Of a stretch of DNA of 45,703 nucleotides, positions 1-7,273 are shown in pieces. A program made the translations under genes and the position numbers. Every line of letters starts with the position of its first letter. Position 1 is the first letter of the stretch. This DNA is from Burkholderiaceae bacterium (GTDB lineage Bacteria > Pseudomonadota > Gammaproteobacteria > Burkholderiales > Burkholderiaceae_D), in assembly GCA_019232795.1 (NCBI GenBank), contig JAFANH010000041.1, positions 1 through 45,703 on the forward strand. Reading direction: 5' to 3'. Under the pieces are notes generated by a model. That model was not told where the DNA came from. It was given only the letters and a program-made list of their open reading frames with translations, and searched no databases.

Positions 1-1028
1 GCGAGAGGAGAAAAGCGTGGCGCAGCCTGTGCGCGGCTGGCGTCGACGAAGGTGTTTCGTGCTGCATTGTGCGAATGCCGGCGCGCTTCTTCGACACTGA
101 GGACCGGCGCAAAACAGACGTCGGTGCCTTCGAGCAGATCGCACCAGTGCTGGCGCGGCTGCGACAGAAACAGCTTTTCGATGCGCGCTTTCAGTTCCGG
201 CCAAAGCTTGACGTTGTATTGCTGCTTGGGATCGACGTCGCTCAGCTCGAGCTTTTGCAGCAGCAGGGCGTAGAACTGCGGTTCGAGCGCACCGATAGTG
301 ATGAAGCCGCCGTCCTGGCAGCGATAGGTGTCGTAGAACGGCGAGTCATGGAAGGCGCTCGGTCGTTCGCCGGCCAGGCCGCCGGTGGCGACCAGCCAGT
401 TGGCGATGCCGCCCAGCATGGCCATGACGTCGACGATAGCGGCGTCGACCACGCTGCCTTGCCCTGTCCGGCGCGCATGCAATATGCCGCTGGCGATACC
501 GAAAGCCAGGCCGAGCGCGCCGCCGGCGTCGCCCAGAACGGTGGGCGGCGGCACAGGTTTTTGCCCCTGCACTCCGGCCAGCGACAGCATGCCGCTCAGG
601 GCCACGTAGTTGAGGTCATGACCGGCCGCTTGCGCCAAGGGGCCGTCCTGACCCCAGCCGGTCATGCGGCCATATACCAGGCGCGGATTGTGACTTGCGC
701 ATACGGATGGACCGAGGCCGAGGCGTTCCATCACACCGGGGCGGTTGCCTTCTATCAGTGCATCGGCCTTGGTAATCAGTTCGAGCGCTTTGACGATGTC
801 GGCCGGGTCTTTCAGGTTCAAGGGCACTTGCTGTTTGCCGACGAAGAAAGGGTTCGCCGCGCCGTTGCCGAGCGTGTCGGCCAGACCATTGCCGCCGGGG
901 CGCGCGATCACGGTCACGCTGGCGCCGAACTCGGCCAGGATGCGGCCGCATAGCGGGCCGGGGCCGATGCCCTCGAATTCGATAATATTGACGCCTGTCA
1001 GCGGTTTGATGGTGGGCTTCGCTGTCAT
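1..1028 (-). CDS. Alpha-methylacyl-CoA racemase-like CoA transferase family III protein (3' end outside window)
   Basis: Reverse-strand reading from ATG at 1028 is open to the window edge (342 residues visible; the family is usually 360-390). The start follows an AGGAC ribosome site. The N-terminus (IKPLTGVNIIEFEGIGPGP) is typical of the CaiB/BaiF family and closest in style to alpha-methylacyl-CoA racemase. The three residues known to matter in the mycobacterial racemase have counterparts with about the right spacing: His137 in GHDLNY, Asp167 in LGDAGG and Glu250 in ALEPQFY. Such enzymes epimerise 2-methylacyl-CoA thioesters between R and S so that an acyl-CoA dehydrogenase can act. It ends the leftward catabolic operon, 43 bp after the ligase gene. 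A CoA transferase role in the same family remains possible, but the racemase residues and context favour racemase. Confidence 0.85.
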   Translation of the reverse strand, partial: MTAKPTIKPLTGVNIIEFEGIGPGPLCGRILAEFGASVTVIARPGGNGLADTLGNGAANPFFVGKQQVPLNLKDPADIVKALELITKADALIEGNRPGVMERLGLGPSVCASHNPRLVYGRMTGWGQDGPLAQAAGHDLNYVALSGMLSLAGVQGQKPVPPPTVLGDAGGALGLAFGIASGILHARRTGQGSVVDAAIVDVMAMLGGIANWLVATGGLAGERPSAFHDSPFYDTYRCQDGGFITIGALEPQFYALLLQKLELSDVDPKQQYNVKLWPELKARIEKLFLSQPRQHWCDLLEGTDVCFAPVLSVEEARRHSHNAARNTFVDASRAQAAPRFSPL

Positions 1029-1071
1029 GATTTGGTCCTGTGAATATCGTTATGAGTAATGTTGTTGGCTG

Positions 1072-2631
1072 TTAGCTGACGTTGCGCTTTTGTCCTTCCC
1101 AATACGGCTTGCGCAATTCCACTTTCAATATCTTGCCGGCACCGGACAAGGGCAGAGTATCGCGGAACTCGACGCTGCGCGGACATTTGTAACCTGCGAT
1201 CAATTGTTTGCAGTGCTTGATCAACTCCTGGTCCGCCACTGTAACACCCGGCTTCTTGACTACGACCGCATGCACGCGCTCGCCCCAGTCGGCATCGGGC
1301 ACACCGATCACCGCGCTGGCGGCCACGGCCGGGTGGGTGGACAAGGCGCTCTCGACCTCGGCCGAATAGATGTTCTCGCCACCGCTGATGATCATGTCCT
1401 TGATGCGGTCGACGATGAAGACATAGCCGTCTTCGTCCATGTAGCCGCCGTCGCCGGTATGCATCCAGCCATCGCGGATCGCGGCCACGGTCTGGTCGGG
1501 TTTGCCCCAGTAGCCCTGCATCACGTTCGGCCCGCGCGCAACGACCTCGCCAACGGTGCCGCGCGGCACTTCCTTGCCGGCTTCGTCGACAATGCGGACC
1601 TCTACGCAAAAGCCGGCGCGTCCGGCCGCACGCTGTTTGGCGCGGCGGAATGCTTCGGAAGGGTGGCGGCAGGATACGTTGAGCGTCGCCAGCGGCGCCA
1701 GTTCGGTCATGCCGTAGGCTTGCACGAATTCGACATTCGGCAATACCTGCGCCGCGCGGTTGATCAGGGCCTCCGGCATTGGCGAGGCGCCGTAGAAAAT
1801 GGTTTTCATTGAACCGAGATTGCATTCCTTTTGCATCAAGGGATGGTCGAGGAACATCTGGATCATGGTCGGCACCAGCAGCGTCTCGCTGACGCCATCG
1901 CGTTCGATTGCGACAAGGATGGCTTCGGGGTCGAATTTTGGGATGATCACATGGGTCGCGCCGGCCAGCCAGTAGGCCACACCAATGCCGAAATCGGCCA
2001 GGTGGAACATCGGCGCGGCATGCAGGTAGACACTGGAGGCACTACCGAAACCATCAGCCAGCAAGGCCAGGCCCGAGCTGCATAAGTTGGTATGGCTTAG
2101 CATCACGCCCTTGGGGAAGCCGGTGGTGCCGCCGGTATAGAACACACCGGCTAGATCGTCGCCGCGCCGCACGGCGTCTTCTATCGGGTAGGAGCGTGCG
2201 ACCAGTTCTTCATATCCGTACATGCCGGCAGGTGTTTCGCCTTCGCCGGCATAGATATAGTGAACTATGGTCTTGGATTCGGCGCGGATGCGCTCGATCA
2301 TGGGCTTGAAGGCGTCGTCGATGATCAGGATGGTCGAGGCCGAGTCGTCGAGTGAATAAATGATCTCTGCCGCGCTCCAGCGAATGTTGCAGGGATTGAG
2401 CACACCGCCGCCCCAAGGTACAGCCATTTGGTATTCGAGGTAGCGATCGGAATTGAGCGCCAGCATGGCAACGCGGTCGCCGGTCTTCATGCCTAGCGAT
2501 TGCAAGCCGGAAGCCAGACGCGCTACGCGTTCGCCCAATTCGCGGAAGGTGCGTTTGCGGTCGCCGTAGCTGGTGGCGATGGCATCGGGTTTCTGCTGTA
2601 TCGAACGATGCAAGCCTTGGGTCAAATACAT
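1072..2631 (-). CDS. AMP-forming acyl-CoA synthetase (fatty acid or side-chain acid CoA ligase)
   Basis: A 519-residue member of the ANL superfamily that activates a carboxylic acid with ATP to an acyl-adenylate and then the CoA thioester. Visible motifs in order: the ATP-binding loop YTGGTTGFPKGV at 165-176, YGMTE at 306-310, HTGD at 391-394, the hinge DRIKDMIISGGENI near 408-421, and the A10 motif PLSGAGKILK with the expected catalytic Lys500. The length is normal for medium- or long-chain ligases. It lies 102 bp downstream of an acyl-CoA dehydrogenase gene and 43 bp upstream of the racemase-like gene, so it probably supplies the CoA ester that the rest of the operon degrades. The exact acid cannot be read from the sequence. 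Confidence 0.92.
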   Translation of the reverse strand: MYLTQGLHRSIQQKPDAIATSYGDRKRTFRELGERVARLASGLQSLGMKTGDRVAMLALNSDRYLEYQMAVPWGGGVLNPCNIRWSAAEIIYSLDDSASTILIIDDAFKPMIERIRAESKTIVHYIYAGEGETPAGMYGYEELVARSYPIEDAVRRGDDLAGVFYTGGTTGFPKGVMLSHTNLCSSGLALLADGFGSASSVYLHAAPMFHLADFGIGVAYWLAGATHVIIPKFDPEAILVAIERDGVSETLLVPTMIQMFLDHPLMQKECNLGSMKTIFYGASPMPEALINRAAQVLPNVEFVQAYGMTELAPLATLNVSCRHPSEAFRRAKQRAAGRAGFCVEVRIVDEAGKEVPRGTVGEVVARGPNVMQGYWGKPDQTVAAIRDGWMHTGDGGYMDEDGYVFIVDRIKDMIISGGENIYSAEVESALSTHPAVAASAVIGVPDADWGERVHAVVVKKPGVTVADQELIKHCKQLIAGYKCPRSVEFRDTLPLSGAGKILKVELRKPYWEGQKRNVS

Positions 2632-2733
2632 CTCTGGGTCTCCTGTTTGTTTATTTTGGCATTCGCCGTCTTGGCGGCTTTCGATGAACGCCTTCTTCCG
2701 CGATGGAAGAGGGCGTATCAGTAATTCGAACGC

Positions 2734-3885
2734 TTAGTCAAAAACCTTGCGCGCAATCAAATCCTTCATGATCTCGTTGGCGCCGCCGTAGATGCGCTGC
2801 ACGCGCGAATCGGCATACAAGCGCGCGATCGGGTACTCGATCATGTAGCCGTAACCGCCGAACAATTGCAGGCACTCGTCCACCACTTTGCATTGCTGCT
2901 CGGTGCACCACCACTTGGCCATGTAGGCGGCTTCCGGGTCCAGCTTGCCGTCCAGAAGGCGTTGAGTGCAGTCGTTGACGAAGGTGCGCACCACATGGGC
3001 GACGGTCGCGCATTCGGCCACCTTGAAGCGCGTGTTCTGGAAGTCGGCGATGGTCTGGCCGAAGGCCTTGCGCGACTGCGTGTATTCGGTGGTCAATTCG
3101 ACGGCGCGCTCGATCACGGCGGCAGCCGGCACGGCCAGCAGCATGCGTTCATAGCAAAGCTGACTCATCAGCTGGCCGAAGCCCTTGCCTTCCACGCCGC
3201 CCAGCAGGTTGGCGGCCGGAATGCGCATGTCGTTAAAGGCCAGTTCGGCCGTATCGGAGGCATGCTGGCCGATCTTTTCCAGACGGCGGCCGACCGTGAA
3301 GCCGGGCAGGTTTTCGGTCTCGATCACCAAAAGCGATACGCCCTTGGTCGCTTCGTCGCCGGTGCGCACCGCCAGCACCAGCAGGTTGGCGGTGTAGCCG
3401 TTGGTGATGAAGGTCTTGGCGCCGTTGACCACGTAATGATCGCTGTCGAGTTTGGCGCGTGTGCGCATGGCCTTGAGGTCGGAACCACAGCCCGGCTCCG
3501 TCATGGCAATGCCGGCCAGCATTTCACCGCTGGTCAGCTTGGGCAGCCACTTCTGCTTTTGTTCTTCGGTACCGTAGTCGAGAATGTAGTGGGCGGCGAT
3601 GGTGTGCACGGCCGAGTTGGCAGGCACTTCTGCTTTTGCCAGCTCGTCTTGCACCACCAGTTGGTAAGCCAGACTGGCGCCTGGGCCGCCGTATTGTTCA
3701 TCCATCTCGGGCAGCAAAAAGCCCATTTCACCGAACGGGTGCCATACTTCACGCGGGATGTAACCCTGACGGCGCCAGCCGTCCAGGTGTGGCACGAGCT
3801 CGGCGTTGATATAGCGGCGAACCTGGTCGCGAAAGGCTTCGATGTCGGCATCCATCCAGGGATGCTGGTGCAGGCGGGGTAGCAT
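2734..3885 (-). CDS. Acyl-CoA dehydrogenase, LCAD/isovaleryl type (first of two)
   Basis: A 383-residue FAD flavoenzyme of the acyl-CoA dehydrogenase family, introducing the alpha-beta double bond in an acyl-CoA. The flavin and substrate signature AMTEPGCGSDL lies at 127-137, and the C-terminal signature IYGGANEIMKDLIARKVF closely resembles mammalian long-chain acyl-CoA dehydrogenase. In this subgroup the catalytic base is not near the C-terminus (a glycine sits there, in YGG) but in helix G. Glu246 in LCYER fits that role. The gene is separated by 20 bp from a small ORF and 225 bp from a second dehydrogenase of the same type with Glu at the same residue number. The pair may act on different chain lengths or form a mixed oligomer. 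Confidence 0.94.
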   Translation of the reverse strand: MLPRLHQHPWMDADIEAFRDQVRRYINAELVPHLDGWRRQGYIPREVWHPFGEMGFLLPEMDEQYGGPGASLAYQLVVQDELAKAEVPANSAVHTIAAHYILDYGTEEQKQKWLPKLTSGEMLAGIAMTEPGCGSDLKAMRTRAKLDSDHYVVNGAKTFITNGYTANLLVLAVRTGDEATKGVSLLVIETENLPGFTVGRRLEKIGQHASDTAELAFNDMRIPAANLLGGVEGKGFGQLMSQLCYERMLLAVPAAAVIERAVELTTEYTQSRKAFGQTIADFQNTRFKVAECATVAHVVRTFVNDCTQRLLDGKLDPEAAYMAKWWCTEQQCKVVDECLQLFGGYGYMIEYPIARLYADSRVQRIYGGANEIMKDLIARKVFD

Positions 3886-3905
3886 GGTCGCTCCTGATTT
3901 ATTTA

Positions 3906-4094
3906 TTAGTTATAGCCGAGAACGGCAATGCCTTCGCCGGCATCGCCCTCGGGATCGATACGGTTGGCGCCAAGCGGCAGCCTGCCTTTTGGCGGCTGCC
4001 GCAAGACGAAATGTGGTGAAGGAGGCTGAGCGAGCTGTTGAGCCGCCGCCTCCTCGTGCCTTTGCAGGATCTTTTCTGCTTCGTTCTCGCTCAT
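3906..4094 (-). CDS. Small hypothetical protein (62 residues) between two acyl-CoA dehydrogenases
   Basis: A short reading frame starting at ATG 4094, 16 bp after the stop of the upstream dehydrogenase and ending 20 bp before the next one. A weak AAGAG ribosome site precedes it. The protein begins MSENEAEKILQRHEEAAAQQ, a predicted charged helix, and continues with a proline- and glycine-rich C-terminal half ending in IAVLGYN. There is no signal peptide, membrane segment or cysteine pair. I do not recognise a family. Its exact fit into the gap of a compact operon is the main support. If not translated, the segment would be an unusually long spacer for this operon. Confidence 0.5.
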   Translation of the reverse strand: MSENEAEKILQRHEEAAAQQLAQPPSPHFVLRQPPKGRLPLGANRIDPEGDAGEGIAVLGYN

Positions 4095-4110
4095 GGCAAT
4101 GCTCTTGCTG

Positions 4111-5256
4111 TTACAGCAGGCGTCCCACCAGTTCGCGCTGGATTTCATTGGTGCCCCCGTAAATACGCTGCACGCGTGCATCGGCATACATGCGCGCAAT
4201 CGGATATTCGCGCATATAGCCATAGCCGCCGAACAGTTGCAGGCATTTGTCGACCACTTCGCATTGGCGGTCGGTGAGCCAGAACTTTCCCATCGAGGCG
4301 GTGGATGCGTCGAGCGTGCCGTCGGCCCATTTCTGGATGATCAGGTCGGCGAAAGTGCGCGAAGCGGTCACGGTAGCCTTGACTTCCGCCAGCACGAAAC
4401 GTGTGTTCTGGAATTCGATCAACGCCTTGCCGAAAGCCTTGCGCTCCTTGGCGTACTCGACCGTCAATTCGAAGGCGCGCTGCTGTGCCGCCGCTGCCCA
4501 GATGGCGATTTGTGCGCGTTCATAGGCAAGCTGCTCGGTCAACTGGTAAAAGCCCATGCCTTCCTTGCCGCCCAGCAGGCAGTCGGCCGGCACAGTGCAG
4601 TCGTCGAAAAACATTTCCGAGGTGTCCTGGCCTTCCAGACCGATCTTGTCGAGCGCTTTGCCGCGGCGGAAGCCGGGCGTGTTGCAGTCGACGATGATCA
4701 GCGAAATGCCCTTGGCGCCTTGCGTGGCGTCGGTCTTGGCGACCACCAGAACCATATCGCACATCTGGCCGTTGGAAATGAAGATTTTCGAGCCGTTGAT
4801 GACGTACTTGCCATCCACCTTGTCAGCTTTGGTGCGCACGCCTTGCAGATCGGAGCCGGTGCCCGGCTCGGTCATGGCGACGGCGGCGATGATCTCGCCG
4901 CTGGCCATGCCAGGCAGCCAGCGCTTCTTTTGTTCTTCGGTACCGAAGCGCGCGATGTAATGGCCGACGATGTGGTTCATGCCGATACCGAGACCGGTGT
5001 TGCCGGTATACGCCACTTCATGGATGACGACGGCAGCATAGGCAGCCGATACGCCGGCACCGCCGTACTCTTCCGGCAGGTCTGGCAGGATCAGGCCGAG
5101 TTCGCCGGCCTTGAGCCAGGCCTCACGCGAGGCTTGCTTGTTCTCGCGCCATTCGACGTCGGTCGGTTCCAGGTAATCCTTGGTGTAGCGACGCACCGCT
5201 TCACGGAACTGAGCGAGATCTTCGTCCATCCACGAAGGTGTGTAATTATCCAGCAT
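4111..5256 (-). CDS. Acyl-CoA dehydrogenase, LCAD/isovaleryl type (second of two)
   Basis: A 381-residue acyl-CoA dehydrogenase. It has AMTEPGTGSDLQGVRTKAD at 127-145, the YEYAKERKAFGK-like region in helix G/H, and the C-terminal signature IYGGTNEIQRELVGRLL. As in its neighbour, the C-terminal signature has Gly where medium-chain enzymes carry the catalytic Glu, while Glu246 in LAYERAQIA is placed as the helix-G base of long-chain and isovaleryl enzymes. Start ATG at 5256, 21 bp after the SDR stop, so the genes are probably cotranscribed. Both dehydrogenases begin with a similar motif (PxWMDxDxxxFRxxVRRY), which points to a duplication. Confidence 0.94.
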   Translation of the reverse strand: MLDNYTPSWMDEDLAQFREAVRRYTKDYLEPTDVEWRENKQASREAWLKAGELGLILPDLPEEYGGAGVSAAYAAVVIHEVAYTGNTGLGIGMNHIVGHYIARFGTEEQKKRWLPGMASGEIIAAVAMTEPGTGSDLQGVRTKADKVDGKYVINGSKIFISNGQMCDMVLVVAKTDATQGAKGISLIIVDCNTPGFRRGKALDKIGLEGQDTSEMFFDDCTVPADCLLGGKEGMGFYQLTEQLAYERAQIAIWAAAAQQRAFELTVEYAKERKAFGKALIEFQNTRFVLAEVKATVTASRTFADLIIQKWADGTLDASTASMGKFWLTDRQCEVVDKCLQLFGGYGYMREYPIARMYADARVQRIYGGTNEIQRELVGRLL

Positions 5257-5277
5257 GGCAATTCCCTTCGTTTTCTC

Positions 5278-6108
5278 TTACAGCGAACCGAAACCGCCGC
5301 CGCAGACGTATACCTGACCCGATACGTAGTTCGATTCGGGCAGGCACAGCATGACGATGGAGCCGGCGGCTTCGTCCGGCGTGCCGGGGCGGCCGACCGG
5401 GATCATACGCTTCGACATTTCGACCAGTTGTTCGCCGATACCGACCTTGATGTCGCGGCCTTCGATTTTCACGGTCTTGCTTTCGTCGCCGGCCAGCGGC
5501 ACGGTCAGACGGGTTTCGATATGGCCGAAGGCGACGCAGTTGACGTTCACTTTCAGGCGGCCCCATTCCTTCGACAGGGTCTTGGTCAAGCCGATGATGC
5601 CGGCCTTGGCGGCCGAGTAGTTCGACTGGCCGGCATTGCCGCCGGCTGCTACGGACGACACGTTGACCACCTTGCGGAATACTTCCTTGCCTTCGGCTGC
5701 GTCGGCCTTGGCTTGTGCCGACAGCACAGGGTAGGCGGCGCGCAGGATGCGGAACGGCGCGGTCAGGTGGCAGTCGATGATGGCGTACCATTGTTCGTCG
5801 GTCATCTTCTGGATTACGTTGTCCCAGGTATAGCCGGCGTTGTTGACGATGATGTCGATGCCCTTGTAGTTGTCCACGGCGGTCTTTACGAAGCGTTCGG
5901 CGAAATCGGTAGCCGTCACGCTGCCGGCGCAAGCAACGGCTTCGCCGCCGGCTGCCTTGATCTCGGCCACGACTTCATTGGCCGGCTCGGCGTCGAGGTC
6001 GTTTACCACGATGCGCGCGCCTTGCGCTGCCAATTGCAGCGCGACGCTGCGGCCGATACCGCGGCCCGAACCGGTAACCAATGCTACTTTGCCGTCTAAC
6101 TTGCCCAT
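5278..6108 (-). CDS. Short-chain dehydrogenase, probably (3R)-hydroxyacyl-CoA dehydrogenase (MFE-2-like)
   Basis: A 276-residue classical SDR. It has the nucleotide-binding TGSGRGIG at 12-19, VNDLD at 35-39 after beta-2 (suggesting NAD over NADP), NNAG at 89-92, Ser151/152, Tyr164 and Lys168 (YSAAK) as the catalytic set, and a CGGG near the C-terminus. The N-terminal third resembles the dehydrogenase part of peroxisomal multifunctional enzyme type 2, which oxidises (3R)-hydroxyacyl-CoA. With the split MaoC hydratase and the SCPx thiolase in the same operon it would supply the third step of beta-oxidation. Downstream, the acyl-CoA dehydrogenase starts after 21 bp. A close paralogue lies at 23017-23844, with 90 of the first 120 residues identical by hand count. 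Confidence 0.9.
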   Translation of the reverse strand: MGKLDGKVALVTGSGRGIGRSVALQLAAQGARIVVNDLDAEPANEVVAEIKAAGGEAVACAGSVTATDFAERFVKTAVDNYKGIDIIVNNAGYTWDNVIQKMTDEQWYAIIDCHLTAPFRILRAAYPVLSAQAKADAAEGKEVFRKVVNVSSVAAGGNAGQSNYSAAKAGIIGLTKTLSKEWGRLKVNVNCVAFGHIETRLTVPLAGDESKTVKIEGRDIKVGIGEQLVEMSKRMIPVGRPGTPDEAAGSIVMLCLPESNYVSGQVYVCGGGFGSL

Positions 6109-6148
6109 CTTTATCTCCCTAAATTCAATATATAAAAAACCGATTGCC

Positions 6149-6221
6149 GCAGGCTGGGGAACAATCCCAACAATTGCCCACCAATTGCTCGCCAGATGGC
6201 CGGGAATGCTCCCCAGCCTGC
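6149..6221. repeat. 12-bp inverted repeat flanking a 49-bp loop
   Basis: GCAGGCTGGGGA at 6149-6160 is matched by its exact reverse complement at 6210-6221. It lies in the 272-bp spacer between the MaoC and SDR genes. It could be part of the adjacent palindromic repeat unit or an mRNA hairpin within the long operon. There is no run of T residues, so it is not a classical terminator. Confidence 0.6.
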
Positions 6222-6240
6222 AGCCTCAATCATTTCATAG

Positions 6241-6348
6241 CCCCTCTCCTGCGAGCGGAAGAGGGGTTGGGGAGAGGGTTTATGCCAAGACAGCTACTCT
6301 TGCTAGCTCCCTCTCCCCCGGCCCCTCTCCCACTTCATGGGAGAGGGG
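6241..6348. repeat. REP-like extragenic palindrome cluster (CCCTCTCC family)
   Basis: Three nested hairpins built from the same GC-rich word are visible: CCCCTCT at 6241-6247 with AGAGGGG at 6260-6266; GGGGAGAGGG at 6269-6278 with CCCTCTCCCC at 6309-6318; and CCCCTCTCCC at 6322-6331 with GGGAGAGGGG at 6339-6348 (7-nt loop). Repeats of this word are common between genes in many proteobacteria. Within this operon it could stabilise the upstream mRNA end or attenuate transcription between the thiolase/MaoC part and the SDR/dehydrogenase part. Confidence 0.8.
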
Positions 6349-6380
6349 AGAGTAACGCGCCGCTTACGCGGTAAGAATCA

Positions 6381-6803
6381 CTATGCGGTCAGGGCCACCA
6401 CGGCCTCACCCACCAGCTTGTCTTCGTCGTATTGATTGCTGCATTTGATCGAAATCTTCACGCGCTGCTCGCCCGCTTCTTCGAACTTCTCGGTCACGAG
6501 GCCGATGACGGTCGGCTTGTTGCCGAGGTGGGTGATGCCGGCAAAGCGCATGGACAGCCTGCGATGCTGCTGTTGCGGAACCCAGTTGGATACCAGGCGG
6601 CCCAGGTAGGCGGCCGACAGCATGCCGTGCGCGAACACGTCGGGCATGCGCGACTTGCGCGCGAAATCCTGGTCGATGTGGATGGGATTGTGGTCGCCCG
6701 AAGCGCCGCAATACAGTGCCAGCGTGGTGCGGTTGATGGCCGGCAGCTTCAGTTCAGGCAGCGTATCGCCGACTTTGATTTCTGCAAATTTCGGTGTGCT
6801 CAT
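6381..6803 (-). CDS. MaoC-type enoyl-CoA hydratase, catalytic subunit
   Basis: A 140-residue single hot-dog protein of the MaoC/R-hydratase family, adding water to 2-enoyl-CoA to give (3R)-hydroxyacyl-CoA. The hydratase-2 motif YCGASGDHNPIHID spans 31-44, with Asp37 and His42 at the five-residue spacing of the catalytic pair in PhaJ-type hydratases. The start at 6803 is chosen because GGAGA lies 6 nt upstream; an in-frame ATG at 6815 would lack this. The upstream gene (6815-7252) encodes a second, non-catalytic hot-dog subunit ending 11 bp earlier, so the two probably form a heterodimer like HadAB. Confidence 0.9.
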   Translation of the reverse strand: MSTPKFAEIKVGDTLPELKLPAINRTTLALYCGASGDHNPIHIDQDFARKSRMPDVFAHGMLSAAYLGRLVSNWVPQQQHRRLSMRFAGITHLGNKPTVIGLVTEKFEEAGEQRVKISIKCSNQYDEDKLVGEAVVALTA

Positions 6804-6814
6804 ATTTTTCTCCA

Positions 6815-7252
6815 TTAGCGCTGTACTAACGAGCAACGCAGGTCGGCGATATGTTCGCCATGCTGATTCGTCACCTTGGTTTCGTTGACCACGAATTGCA
6901 GGGCGCCGCCTTTCTTCTCGTAGACATCGGCTACCTTGGTGTCGAAGGTCAGCGTGTCGCCGGCATAGGCCATCTTGTGATAGACGAACTCCTGTTCGGC
7001 ATGCAAGATGCGGCCGAGATCGAACTGCAGCGTCTTCACCAGATCCATGATGTCGCGGCCTTCACCTTCCAGGCAAAACAGGAAGGTCGGCGGCACCGGC
7101 AGCGAACGGTGGCCGGCATCCTTGGCGGCCGACTCGTCGAAATACACCGGGTTGGTTTCGCCGATCGCTTTTGCGAAGAAACGCAGGCGCCCCTTTTCCA
7201 CGTCGGCGGTGGTCACGCCCAAGGCGCGGCCGATCAAGCTTTTGTCTGCCAT
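6815..7252 (-). CDS. MaoC dehydratase N-terminal-type hot-dog subunit
   Basis: A 145-residue protein of the FAS1/MaoC_dehydrat_N type (also called UPF0336). At the position of the hydratase motif it reads AIGETNPVYFDESAA: the NP core is kept but the catalytic Asp and His of MaoC are not. This is how substrate-binding, non-catalytic subunits such as HadA look. PPTFLF at 74-79 is a family hallmark. The gene follows the thiolase after 21 bp and precedes the catalytic MaoC gene by 11 bp. Together they would form one double-hot-dog hydratase able to take bulky acyl chains. Confidence 0.88.
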   Translation of the reverse strand: MADKSLIGRALGVTTADVEKGRLRFFAKAIGETNPVYFDESAAKDAGHRSLPVPPTFLFCLEGEGRDIMDLVKTLQFDLGRILHAEQEFVYHKMAYAGDTLTFDTKVADVYEKKGGALQFVVNETKVTNQHGEHIADLRCSLVQR

Positions 7253-7273
7253 GTCAGATTGCTCCTGATTGAA

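Noticed and set aside
69-953. A 294-codon plus-strand frame at the left edge
   Set aside because: The minus strand carries the racemase-like protein over the same bases, with conserved His, Asp and Glu motifs.
4093-6099. A 668-codon open frame on the plus strand spanning the second acyl-CoA dehydrogenase and the SDR
   Set aside because: It is antisense to two genes with complete family motifs, has no start signals and a composition typical of GC-rich shadow frames. Open antisense frames are common where third positions are GC-rich.
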